Shown piece by piece: positions 7,001 to 13,466 of a stretch of 64,000 nt of DNA. The stretch comes from Arenibacter sp. F26102 (lineage in GTDB: Bacteria; Bacteroidota; Bacteroidia; Flavobacteriales; Flavobacteriaceae). Each line of letters starts with the position of its first letter. The stretch's first letter is position 1. The notes under the pieces were generated by a model. The model did not search any database and was not told the DNA's origin. It was given only the letters and a program-made list of their open reading frames with translations. Both the position numbers and the translations under genes were made by a program. The stretch covers positions 1 through 64,000 of the forward strand of contig NZ_JALKBC010000015.1 of NCBI RefSeq assembly GCF_023015865.1. The letters are read 5' to 3'.

Positions 7001-9721
7001 GTGAGTTCCTAAACTAGCGGAACCGATTGCGGAAGTTACGGTTACCGAGGCCCCATTTATCGCGGAATAACAAAAATCGGTTACACCTTGGGAAATAGTA
7101 GGTGCCGAAACCGCTGTTAGGGAAAAAGTATCAGTCTCAATACATCCTTCAGAATCTATTACGGTCAACGTATAATTACCTTCCAAAACTAAATTCCCAA
7201 AAGTCCTATTAGTTCTCGGTCCCTGGGTTACAAAACCTGTAGGACCGTCTAACTGATACTTATATCCGCCAAAGCCATTACTTGCTACACCTTGAACCCT
7301 ACCTACATTATTATTTTGACAGCTCATTGCAGTTACATTAGTTGAAACAGCAAGAGGCAGTGATGGTTCCTCAATAATAAGATCAGCTGTACTTGTACAA
7401 TTGGTTGTGTTATCCGTAACACTAATAGTATACGTCCCTGCCCCAAGATTTGTTGCAGGCACTTCCAAATTGCTGGTACTTCCACTCAAACCTGTACCAG
7501 AAATTGTATAAGTATACCCTCCAACAGGATCAAAACCATCAACAAGAAATGCTCCATAACCATCTGTTTCAGTAGGACAAACTTTTCTGTCGCCACCAGA
7601 TTTAACTCTGGCCCGTATTGTACTAACCCCTCCCGTTGTAAAACTAGCAGAATAAACACATCCATTATCATCTGTTATTTCAAATTGATAGGAAGTATCC
7701 AATATCAAGCTATTAAAAACATTACCCACTTGTGTCCGCGAAATAGGAGACACAATTTCATATTGAGAAATACCTACTCCACTTGTTACATTAACTGTAA
7801 CACTACTAGTACTAGAAGCACAATTAATATTATCTTGATAAAAATCAATAGCCGAAGGTTGTTCAGCTTCATTTACAACAATGGGCGTTAAAGTTTGATA
7901 ACAACCTGCATCATCCTTAATATATGGAATATAGGTACCAGGTGCTAAACCAATAAAACTAGTTCCTCCCTGAAAATTAACATTGTCCAAACTATATTCA
8001 TAACCTGTTCCAGACCCCCCACTTGCAGGGCCAAAATCAATAATTCCACCTCCATTTGCGCAGGTATAATCTTGACTTAAGTTTGCTGAACTTGTTATAC
8101 CACCAACACTGCTAACCGTAACGGGGGGCAATACCATTGTACAACTAAATCCACCTTGTTGATAACGCACTTCTATATTGTTATAAGTACCATCGGCAAC
8201 AGGTAACTGTGGAGTTGTTACCCAAGGATCTGTACCTATACTGCGATAAGACAAATTATACCCCTTTGCATCTACTACATTAAAATTTAATTTGGCGCCC
8301 CCATTGGTACAGGTACCATCTATTCCACTAACGGTGATGTTAGGTGGAGTTAATTCCTCCACACTCGCAGATGCCGTAATGGTACATCCATTACTATCGG
8401 TAATTAAAAAGTCGTAGGAACCTGGACTTGTTACGGTATAGACCGTATTATCGGAATATGTACTACTGCTAGGTCCCGTACCGTTTACTATAAATGTATA
8501 TGGCGCAGTTCCGCCCGAAGTTCTAACGGTTATGCCCACACTGGCAACACTACAACCAAAACTATTATTGACCTCGGTAGAGGCATCCAATGCTACAATC
8601 CCATCTCCTATAACTATAGGGTTTCCATTTACATCCAGATTTTGGGATGGAGGAGAAATCCCTAAGGAAGGGTCTCCTTTACATTGCTGTGTTTCTACCC
8701 TTACACTATAGGTGCCAAAACCCACTGCACTAAAAACATAATTGTCAGCGGCAATAAAAGAGGTAAATTCTTGGGGTGCACCAAATTCGTCCAATAGTGT
8801 ATACTTATAGGGACCAGGGACATTATTGACTTCAACCGAGACGCTTCCGGTATCCCCGCTACACTGCGCATCCACAAATGTTAAATCAATTGCTATATCC
8901 CTTTGCTCAATGACAATAGGATCATACAGGTATTCACATGTATTCTGTGTATTTTGCAACCTTGCTTTAACCACATAGGTCCCGGGCGTCAAATTATCAA
9001 AAATAGCTCCTTGCCATGGCCCAAATCCACTCCCATTATCAATACTATACTCATAGGCACTGGAAAGATTGGTGATTTGAATTCTTCCCGGAGCACCACA
9101 AATAAAATTTCTTTTTACAAATGTTTGGGTTACGGTGCTTTTCTTAACATTAAAATAATAATACGAACCAGTGCCATTTACCCTAACCCTATAGCCTGCA
9201 CCTGTTGAAGAATTGATGGCGCTCGCATCTATATTAAATGTATTACTAGGGCTTATAGTGGTCCAACAACTAAGGTTGGTATTGGCACATTTATCATCTA
9301 CATTAAAAACACATCCACCAGTTGGAATAAATTGTTGCCATTCATAACTACTATAGACCCCCTGCAACACCACAAGCCTATCATCAAAGTCACCACAAAG
9401 GGAATAACTTGCCATAGAACTGCCGTCATTGCTACAATTTTCGTAAGCATCCGCATTGGTAATGATCGTTGGTAACATCATTGGACTCGAAATGGCATCA
9501 TCTATAACCTCTTCTAAAATATTAGTGGGAGCGTTATACAGCAGGTTACTTTTTTGGAGCTGAAGATCAGGCAATTCGGTCGAATTTATATTTTCAACCG
9601 CAGAACTAACGTCAGCCATAAGCTCGTAAACTATAGAGTTTGCCTTCGATACACTAAACACAATGCTTAGGGCTATCAAAAGTAGGGCATAATATAAATG
9701 CCTTGTTTTTTTTGGGAGCAT
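1058..9721 (-). CDS. Giant SprB-repeat adhesin with T9SS type B sorting domain
   Basis: 2887 residues. An N-terminal signal peptide (residues ~1-28) is followed by an unrepeated head. Then come some 30 modules of roughly 80-95 residues (estimated by eye) resembling SprB repeats: each has a conserved Cys followed by a DGS/DGxI turn (for example VSCNGLSDGSINV and ITCNGLMDGSIGI), a GG-Y-xY-S strand and a PGTY-V-V-D-xxGC ending. The last ~85 residues contain NFFTPNGDNMNDEW and VKIYDRYGRVV, the gliding motility-associated C-terminal domain used as a T9SS type B signal. In this family such proteins are exported by T9SS and serve as mobile surface adhesins in gliding or attachment. It is monocistronic with its own terminator. 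No gliding machinery genes are in the window, so a motility role is inference. Confidence 0.95.
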   Translation of the reverse strand: MLPKKTRHLYYALLLIALSIVFSVSKANSIVYELMADVSSAVENINSTELPDLQLQKSNLLYNAPTNILEEVIDDAISSPMMLPTIITNADAYENCSNDGSSMASYSLCGDFDDRLVVLQGVYSSYEWQQFIPTGGCVFNVDDKCANTNLSCWTTISPSNTFNIDASAINSSTGAGYRVRVNGTGSYYYFNVKKSTVTQTFVKRNFICGAPGRIQITNLSSAYEYSIDNGSGFGPWQGAIFDNLTPGTYVVKARLQNTQNTCEYLYDPIVIEQRDIAIDLTFVDAQCSGDTGSVSVEVNNVPGPYKYTLLDEFGAPQEFTSFIAADNYVFSAVGFGTYSVRVETQQCKGDPSLGISPPSQNLDVNGNPIVIGDGIVALDASTEVNNSFGCSVASVGITVRTSGGTAPYTFIVNGTGPSSSTYSDNTVYTVTSPGSYDFLITDSNGCTITASASVEELTPPNITVSGIDGTCTNGGAKLNFNVVDAKGYNLSYRSIGTDPWVTTPQLPVADGTYNNIEVRYQQGGFSCTMVLPPVTVSSVGGITSSANLSQDYTCANGGGIIDFGPASGGSGTGYEYSLDNVNFQGGTSFIGLAPGTYIPYIKDDAGCYQTLTPIVVNEAEQPSAIDFYQDNINCASSTSSVTVNVTSGVGISQYEIVSPISRTQVGNVFNSLILDTSYQFEITDDNGCVYSASFTTGGVSTIRARVKSGGDRKVCPTETDGYGAFLVDGFDPVGGYTYTISGTGLSGSTSNLEVPATNLGAGTYTISVTDNTTNCTSTADLIIEEPSLPLAVSTNVTAMSCQNNNVGRVQGVASNGFGGYKYQLDGPTGFVTQGPRTNRTFGNLVLEGNYTLTVIDSEGCIETDTFSLTAVSAPTISQGVTDFCYSAINGASVTVTSAIGSASLGTHQYRINGGALQTPGTAGTFTFNNLVPGNYTIEVVDGNNCSDAITVRIPPQVQINLDVATEIPCGGNGELEIRVNGGNIADLSATSYIILLDGNPVDGGAIPSNPFNYTVPFAGSGDYTVEITDNNGCTNISSPITFAQPAPIAATHRAVGPSCSDPNSGFIEVIPTVSSGLPPFQVVLAPVGVLVEDPNNPDPTNTYNFSSQTVYSSLSAGTYEYLVKDANSCITTIASVTIADDGIDPPNTSITPIDATCSATTIASGGVIIDNIADGVPDFTIIVENVFGNQLYIQHNITAADIPLTIEDSALVQGNYRVITIDSRGCVDEDSLTIGSNEVIIIPDPTIPTTCNAAGFTHCVDIAGGTGPFNIRRVEIPANSWIPLGGAPIVRNHCFPNIQAGESFTVEVFDQGTGCYYEQIIESPERASSLEVALTSVDGACDPTGQIKYDLDYTVTGAVGSLEIELTNLDTGEVVDTRTTAITTGSFIGYEPGNYGIVVVDTDGCADGDTITIFTNSPRVDVISNQNANCNALGQLTVRGSGGAGGPYEYAFVPSGAAVDRDGTLTPGDLSDDFSNISTVALAGSLAPGTNYDIWVRDSRNCEYRTSAAVIQMDPPLPAPDITVDNQCDVTTPAGGFTIIVEMPGNIDTPTFTLNGVSQTPIYVPGSPTQATFTVFGIGSFPVHIIDANGCFVNDVAEVYQVLSAFGEFTQPPTCEDNDGEITVTADGGSGDFEYLLTGTDYLGNPVSYTQTNNGVFSNLLPGTYEVLVTDREVTGGIPAVACSYLVEDIISLAPVQPSIFSTGESNVSCNGLSDGSINVSLVPNTDTDGIQEFNLYVGSLPLSGAATPVATNVSGSFSGLGPNTYVVEVVTDRGCIDQQQVVIIEPPIFAIVASAPPFLCETGANRFSTTTITATVTDFGNGGPYGYKLNATDSYQTGGNTFDFEIIDTGSQQTFDVYAVDNNGCEFVIPAPIVLDPPSNVTAVITRNTPMNCEDPENITVTVTGTLNFTIRDQGSSIVFVSDVNQPSGSSVTFDLPMQAGEYRLLISDAGGCDYPIEPHFVDAPIVPTVTIAEAKPVSCFGADDGALNIELQPYSGIYEYWIYRPNDIGFTNGGDFSGSTPVTNGNGIIDMSVSGNPAVITDLPGGSFRVVVKEQGNPKCSGISNVATIRTPNGPLTISALEIGNVSCNDNTGKIEATGLGGWDIVPYEYSLSIETPLGSNNFVETIVFGTNNEFDNLASGNYRISIRDVEGCEATFDVLLSSIDPIIAGIREPQSLVCPGGNNAVLEAFDPTTGDALTATAGASGGVLGAGYKYQLIYLGSNDIIDELSRSGLQDAPTFESTTGGFISAGWYAIEVSSSYGCIGITQPYYVNPPPPIQPRLVQVQAPGCGGHGQIRLSVENPEVGFAYEYRAYDSAPADPYMDMIGSFALIDVGPGFYQYDIRKKDILGLNVCNNVRSQGISLVDAEQVELVPNLPDDISCASELDGRIESFAAGGVGNYQYTLYLGDPGNPFSPNASSSIFRPAQDDGTFEGLPEGTDYYIGVTSGLICGDIKGPLEIVRPAPIEFSIVSNPITCNGLMDGSIGIEVTSGGEGLIQFAISPDFNEFFSDPLNPNEFMFTDLAPGTYEILIQDEKGCSEKSTLILTEPEELLVANVETTPETCINASDGSAQLTIVGGTPFVDALSGVEYYETKMIGPNSVGDEVFVRNDTLFFDNLMGGETYVVFVQDAMGCESNVVVPIMIGVDLSSEPIVEYGCEGIFPNSTVTIRMTDASLMPRLLFSLDVDDMTMANTQTVFGDLSAGDHTVYIYHENGCATSIDFSVEAYEPLTLTAIKTGPNEVTATATGGYGGYEYFFQGDSYGAVNVFLSNQDANVNVRVVDLMGCEATITIPFKFTGMLEVPNFFTPNGDNMNDEWYPGNRDYFPNIEVKIYDRYGRVVAILNQVSGWDGNYEGKAVPSGDYWYEVNANDEDKQQFFGHFTLYR

Positions 9722-9856
9722 AGGTTAAGTAGGTTTTACAAAATATATTTGGACTTGGGGAAATCAAAGTATATTTTTAGTGTAATAGTTTAAACTTATA
9801 TTTTATATTTATCTTTAACGTTCTTAGCTACATTATTAATTATTTAACGTTGAATT

Positions 9857-10978
9857 ATGAAAAATAGTATCCCTATTATATTCGTCGCCTTATTGTCGCT
9901 AAATTTTTCCTGCGCACAACAAACTGAAAATGAGGTAAATACATCTGATAATCCACCTTTTACGGCTGAACTAATAATCGATGAACTGCAAATTCCATGG
10001 GGTTTTACCTTCCTTCCGGATGGCAGTATGCTCATCACCGAAAAGGCGGGCCAATTAATCCATTTCAAGGATGGTAAAAAAAATATGGTGAATAATGTCC
10101 CTGCAGTATACAATAGAGGTCAGGGTGGACTTCTGGATGTTGTTTTGCATCCGGATTACGCCAACAATGGATGGATCTATATATCCTTTGCTTCTGAGGA
10201 TGGTGATGATAAGGGCGGTAATACAGCCATTATCAGAGCAAAACTAAACAACAACAGCCTTACAGATACCCAATTGCTATACAAAGCAACACCAAATACT
10301 ACAAAAGGACAACACTTTGGATCTAGATTTGCATTTGATGATAGTGGTTATTTATTCTTTTCCATTGGAGATCGTGGAGACCGTGACGTTAATCCTCAGG
10401 ATATTACCAGGGATGGTGGAAAAATATATCGTTTAAACGCGGATGGGAGTATCCCCTCAGACAATCCTTTTGTAAACACTGAAGGAGCAAAAACAGCTAT
10501 ATTCAGCTATGGCCATAGAAATCCCCAAGGCTTGGTAAAAAACCCTATGACTGGGGAAATCTGGGATAACGAACACGGTCCACAAGGTGGCGACGAAATC
10601 AATATTGTTGAAAAGGGCAAGAATTATGGATGGCCGGTAATAACCTATGGTATCAACTATAGCGGCACCCCCATTACGGACAAAACCGAAATGGAAGGCA
10701 TGGAACAACCAATACACTACTGGGTACCATCCATTGCACCCAGTGGAATGGCTTTTGTAACTTCCGACAAATACCCGGATTGGAAAGGCAATTTATTGAT
10801 CGGTTCTTTAAAATTTCAATATTTGGAGCGACTAGAGCTTAATGGCCACAAAGTTGTTTACAGGGAAAAACTCATGCCCGACATAGGGCGCGTTCGCGAT
10901 GTGAGACAAGCACCGGACGGATTCATTTATGTGGCGGTTGAAGGTAAAGGAATATATAAATTGATACCTAAAAAATAA
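9857..10978 (+). CDS. PQQ-dependent soluble aldose sugar dehydrogenase, lipoprotein
   Basis: 373 residues. The N-terminus is a lipoprotein signal with the lipidated Cys at residue 19. The rest is one six-bladed GSDH-type beta-propeller: PWGFTFLPDG in blade 1, GQGGLLDVVLHPDY, then GQHFGSRFAFDDSG with the family's catalytic His region, GDRGDRDVNPQD, YGHRNPQGL and EHGPQGGDEIN followed by KNYGWP. These match aldose sugar dehydrogenases, which oxidise sugars to lactones in the periplasm using PQQ and Ca. The substrate cannot be read from sequence. A cytochrome c gene starts 42 bp downstream and is a likely electron acceptor. Start ATG at 9857. Some members of the family have lost activity, so catalysis is probable but not certain. 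Confidence 0.9.
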   Translation: MKNSIPIIFVALLSLNFSCAQQTENEVNTSDNPPFTAELIIDELQIPWGFTFLPDGSMLITEKAGQLIHFKDGKKNMVNNVPAVYNRGQGGLLDVVLHPDYANNGWIYISFASEDGDDKGGNTAIIRAKLNNNSLTDTQLLYKATPNTTKGQHFGSRFAFDDSGYLFFSIGDRGDRDVNPQDITRDGGKIYRLNADGSIPSDNPFVNTEGAKTAIFSYGHRNPQGLVKNPMTGEIWDNEHGPQGGDEINIVEKGKNYGWPVITYGINYSGTPITDKTEMEGMEQPIHYWVPSIAPSGMAFVTSDKYPDWKGNLLIGSLKFQYLERLELNGHKVVYREKLMPDIGRVRDVRQAPDGFIYVAVEGKGIYKLIPKK

Positions 10979-11020
10979 TTATCCAGTTACCTTGCCCAAC
11001 AATATCCAGAAAAGTAAATT

Positions 11021-11425
11021 ATGAAGCTCCTACTATTAACTTATATTTCATCCATTCTCTTATTGTCTATTTTTCTATTCCAAGACAAGGAACTTGAAGA
11101 AAGTATAAATAGAGGTGAGGAAATTTATTCCGACTTCTGTATAAACTGTCATATGGCCAACGGGGAGGGAGTTGAAAAAACCTTCCCTCCTTTGGCTAAA
11201 TCCGATTTTTTGCTCAACAAGAGAGAGGAAAGTATTAGGGGTGTAAAATATGGCCAACAGGGATATATATTGGTTAATGGCGTAGCTTATAACAATGTAA
11301 TGCCTCCAATGGGATTGGAAGATGAGGAAATTGCAGATGTAATGAACTACATCCTCAATTCATGGGGCAATAAGAGCGACAATATGGTTACTACGGAAGA
11401 GGTTTCTATGAACGTCAATAAATAG
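11021..11425 (+). CDS. Small class I cytochrome c, exported
   Basis: 134 residues. A hydrophobic N-terminus (~1-20) acts as signal or membrane anchor. It is followed by one heme c site, FCINCHMANGEG (CxxCH), the FPPLAKSDFL segment typical of short cytochromes, and a NVMPPMG loop that supplies the Met ligand. Its place 42 bp after the PQQ dehydrogenase gene suggests it passes electrons from that enzyme to the respiratory chain. Its stop codon is only 2 bp from the convergent murQ stop, with no room for a terminator between them. Confidence 0.9.
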   Translation: MKLLLLTYISSILLLSIFLFQDKELEESINRGEEIYSDFCINCHMANGEGVEKTFPPLAKSDFLLNKREESIRGVKYGQQGYILVNGVAYNNVMPPMGLEDEEIADVMNYILNSWGNKSDNMVTTEEVSMNVNK

Positions 11426-11427
11426 AT

Positions 11428-12243
11428 TTATCTCTTACTGGCGTCTATCGCATTTTTAACCGAACCGTATTTCTTCAATAATTTTTCTGCCTCGTCGTAA
11501 TCAATTTTCAGTTCTTCTACCAAATATCGGGTTCCACGATCCACCAATTTTTCATTGGTAAGCTGCATGTTCACCATTTTATTGCCTTTTACCCTGCCAA
11601 TCCTAATCATTAGGGCAGTGGATATCATATTAAGGACCAATTTTTGTGAAGTTCCGCTTTTCATCCTCGTGCTTCCCGTAAGAAATTCCGGGCCTACATT
11701 TACGGCAATAGGAATCTCCACTGCCTGCGTCAAGGGAGAACCAGGATTATTGGTAATACATGCTGTTAACAATCCATGTGCGGCAGCTTCCTTTACCCCC
11801 CCAATTACATAGGGCGTCGTCCCGGATGCAGCTATACCCACTACGGTATCGTTCTTTGTAATATCAAAAGCTTCCAGATCTTTCCATGCCTGTAACCCAT
11901 CATCTTCTGCATTTTCAACGGCCTTTCTTATGGCGATATCCCCGCCAGCAATCAACCCAATAACCCTATCATGTGACAAGCCAAAGGTTGGTGGTATTTC
12001 TGAAGCATCCAATATACCCAATCGACCACTGGTTCCGGCACCAATATAAAACAACCTACCTCCTTTATCGAACCTTTCTTTTAATCCATCTACCAATTTG
12101 GTTACCTGCGGGATGACCAGAGCCACGGCATCGGCAACTAATTTATCCTCCTTATTCATATTAGTGAGGATGGTATTGGTATCCATCAATTCCAAGTCTG
12201 TATAATTTGATGGCAATTCGGTAATCTTTTTATAATCTTGCAT
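11428..12243 (-). CDS. murQ: N-acetylmuramic acid 6-phosphate etherase MurQ
   Basis: 271 residues. It cleaves the lactyl ether of MurNAc-6-phosphate to give GlcNAc-6-phosphate and D-lactate in the cytoplasm. It has the SIS-domain phosphosugar signature GAGTSGRLGILDASEIPPTF, in which the Glu of DASE matches the catalytic Glu of E. coli MurQ. A second family Glu sits in RKAVENAEDD, and GIAASGTTPYVIG and GSTRMKSGTSQK line the sugar-phosphate pocket. It is shorter than the ~300-residue E. coli enzyme at the C-terminus, which I believe is usual in this group. Together with anmK at 23007-24083 it forms a complete anhydroMurNAc to GlcNAc-6-P route. It is transcribed in the same direction as the DeoR-type regulator 284 bp upstream, and no terminator was seen between them. 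Confidence 0.95.
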   Translation of the reverse strand: MQDYKKITELPSNYTDLELMDTNTILTNMNKEDKLVADAVALVIPQVTKLVDGLKERFDKGGRLFYIGAGTSGRLGILDASEIPPTFGLSHDRVIGLIAGGDIAIRKAVENAEDDGLQAWKDLEAFDITKNDTVVGIAASGTTPYVIGGVKEAAAHGLLTACITNNPGSPLTQAVEIPIAVNVGPEFLTGSTRMKSGTSQKLVLNMISTALMIRIGRVKGNKMVNMQLTNEKLVDRGTRYLVEELKIDYDEAEKLLKKYGSVKNAIDASKR

Positions 12244-12527
12244 ATTTTATGGACGGTATTTGGTCTTTAAAAGGTTATTAACGGGCCTTAGATTAAAATT
12301 GGATTAGTCAATTCAGCGTATTCAGTTCTCAATTCCATTTCAGTTTTAATCTTCTGTAAATATTTTTTATATCTCACTAAATTCTGTTTCACAAAACAAA
12401 GAATACTTTTTAGAATAATGGCAAACTTAGGAAATTTTAATTTTTAACATTACTTCGGCCGTGGTAGTCCATTTAAGGAAAACGGACAATTTAATCATGG
12501 CTGCAGCCTTTTAATATAAAAGAGGGT

Positions 12528-13277
12528 TTAAAGCAATTTTAAATTGACTTCCCTAAAGGCCTTTAATTTATCATCCTCTGGTTCCAGTTCTGTTATTAAG
12601 ACATCTATTTTGTCCAGGTCACATATTTTGAAGCGCTGCGTGGAATTTAACTTTTCAGAAATTGAAGGGGCTACTATTTTTTTGGAGGCATTAATCATTG
12701 CCTTTTTAATTTGTACAATATCCCAATCAAAGTCAGTTACACCATTTTTCACATCGATTGAGTTTATTCCTAAAAAACAGATATCAACCTTAATATCATT
12801 CAACATATTAATGGCGCAACCGCCAATAGCAATTTGTGAATCCTTGGACAATTTTCCCCCTACCAATATCACATCAACTTCTGATTTCGACATTAACTGA
12901 ACTGCAACAGGCAAGCTGGGCGTAAAACAGGTGATTTTCAAATTGGGAGGAATCATCCTTGCAATTTCCATATTAGTGGTTCCTCCACTTATTAGTATAA
13001 CCTGCCCACTCTTTATCAAAGTTATTGCCTTTCTGGCAATCCGTGACTTATTTTCGAGTGCATATATCTCTTGATTTTCAACTTGATAATTGTTAAACCC
13101 CAGTGAAATGGCACCTCCGTGCACCTTCTTTAATTTCTTGGCAACACTTAGCTCCGTAATATCCCGGCGTATGGTATCTACAGAAACACTTAAAAGATCG
13201 GCAATATCCGTAAACAAAACCCTGTTATGGATTCTTACCTCATTTAAGATTACCTGTTGTCTCTCGGCTTTCAACAT
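12528..13277 (-). CDS. DeoR/GlpR-family transcriptional regulator of the salvage locus
   Basis: 249 residues from the ATG at 13277-13275. A longer reading from 13373 would add 32 residues rich in Ile and Cys that do not belong to the family, and MLKAERQQVILNEV is the standard beginning. Residues ~1-60 are the DeoR helix-turn-helix (FTDIADLLSVSVDTIRRDI), followed by KVHGGAISL. The C-terminal DeoR sensor domain has the phosphosugar-binding GGTTNMEIA and VGGKLSKDSQIAIGG motifs. The family senses sugar phosphates, and here MurNAc-6-P or GlcNAc-6-P is a fair guess. It diverges from susC, with a perfect inverted repeat in between, so it probably represses the susC operon and itself. It takes the place that an RpiR-type MurR holds in other MurNAc operons. 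Confidence 0.9.
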   Translation of the reverse strand: MLKAERQQVILNEVRIHNRVLFTDIADLLSVSVDTIRRDITELSVAKKLKKVHGGAISLGFNNYQVENQEIYALENKSRIARKAITLIKSGQVILISGGTTNMEIARMIPPNLKITCFTPSLPVAVQLMSKSEVDVILVGGKLSKDSQIAIGGCAINMLNDIKVDICFLGINSIDVKNGVTDFDWDIVQIKKAMINASKKIVAPSISEKLNSTQRFKICDLDKIDVLITELEPEDDKLKAFREVNLKLL

Positions 13278-13368
13278 AAAACTATCAATATAATAATTAA
13301 ACACTATCAGCAAAATACTGCAAATACGCTGTATGCAGCTAATAATTATTTTTATTATCGCAATATAT

Positions 13369-13401
13369 TGCAAAAAACAGCAACAATTGCAGTTTTTTGC
13401 A
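13369..13401. promoter_or_regulatory. Putative operator of the DeoR-type regulator, between regulator and susC
   Basis: A perfect 10-bp inverted repeat, TGCAAAAAAC (13369-13378) and GTTTTTTGCA (13392-13401), is separated by 13 bp. A further TGCAAA half-site lies at 13319-13324. Immediately after the right arm, 13402-13409 (TATTTTTG) fits the Bacteroidota -7 box TAnnTTTG, 58 bp before the susC ATG. No clear -33 TTTG was found at the right distance. A repressor bound here would cover the susC promoter. Confidence 0.6.
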
Positions 13402-13466
13402 TATTTTTGAAATTATCAATTATTCTATTTATAACTTAAATTACTAAAAATTAACTCCAAAAGTCG

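Noticed and set aside
1076-9208. Many short plus-strand frames inside the giant adhesin gene, and one minus-strand frame at 7486-7671
   Set aside because: They arise from the biased codon use of the repeat modules. None has a signal peptide, domain or plausible start.
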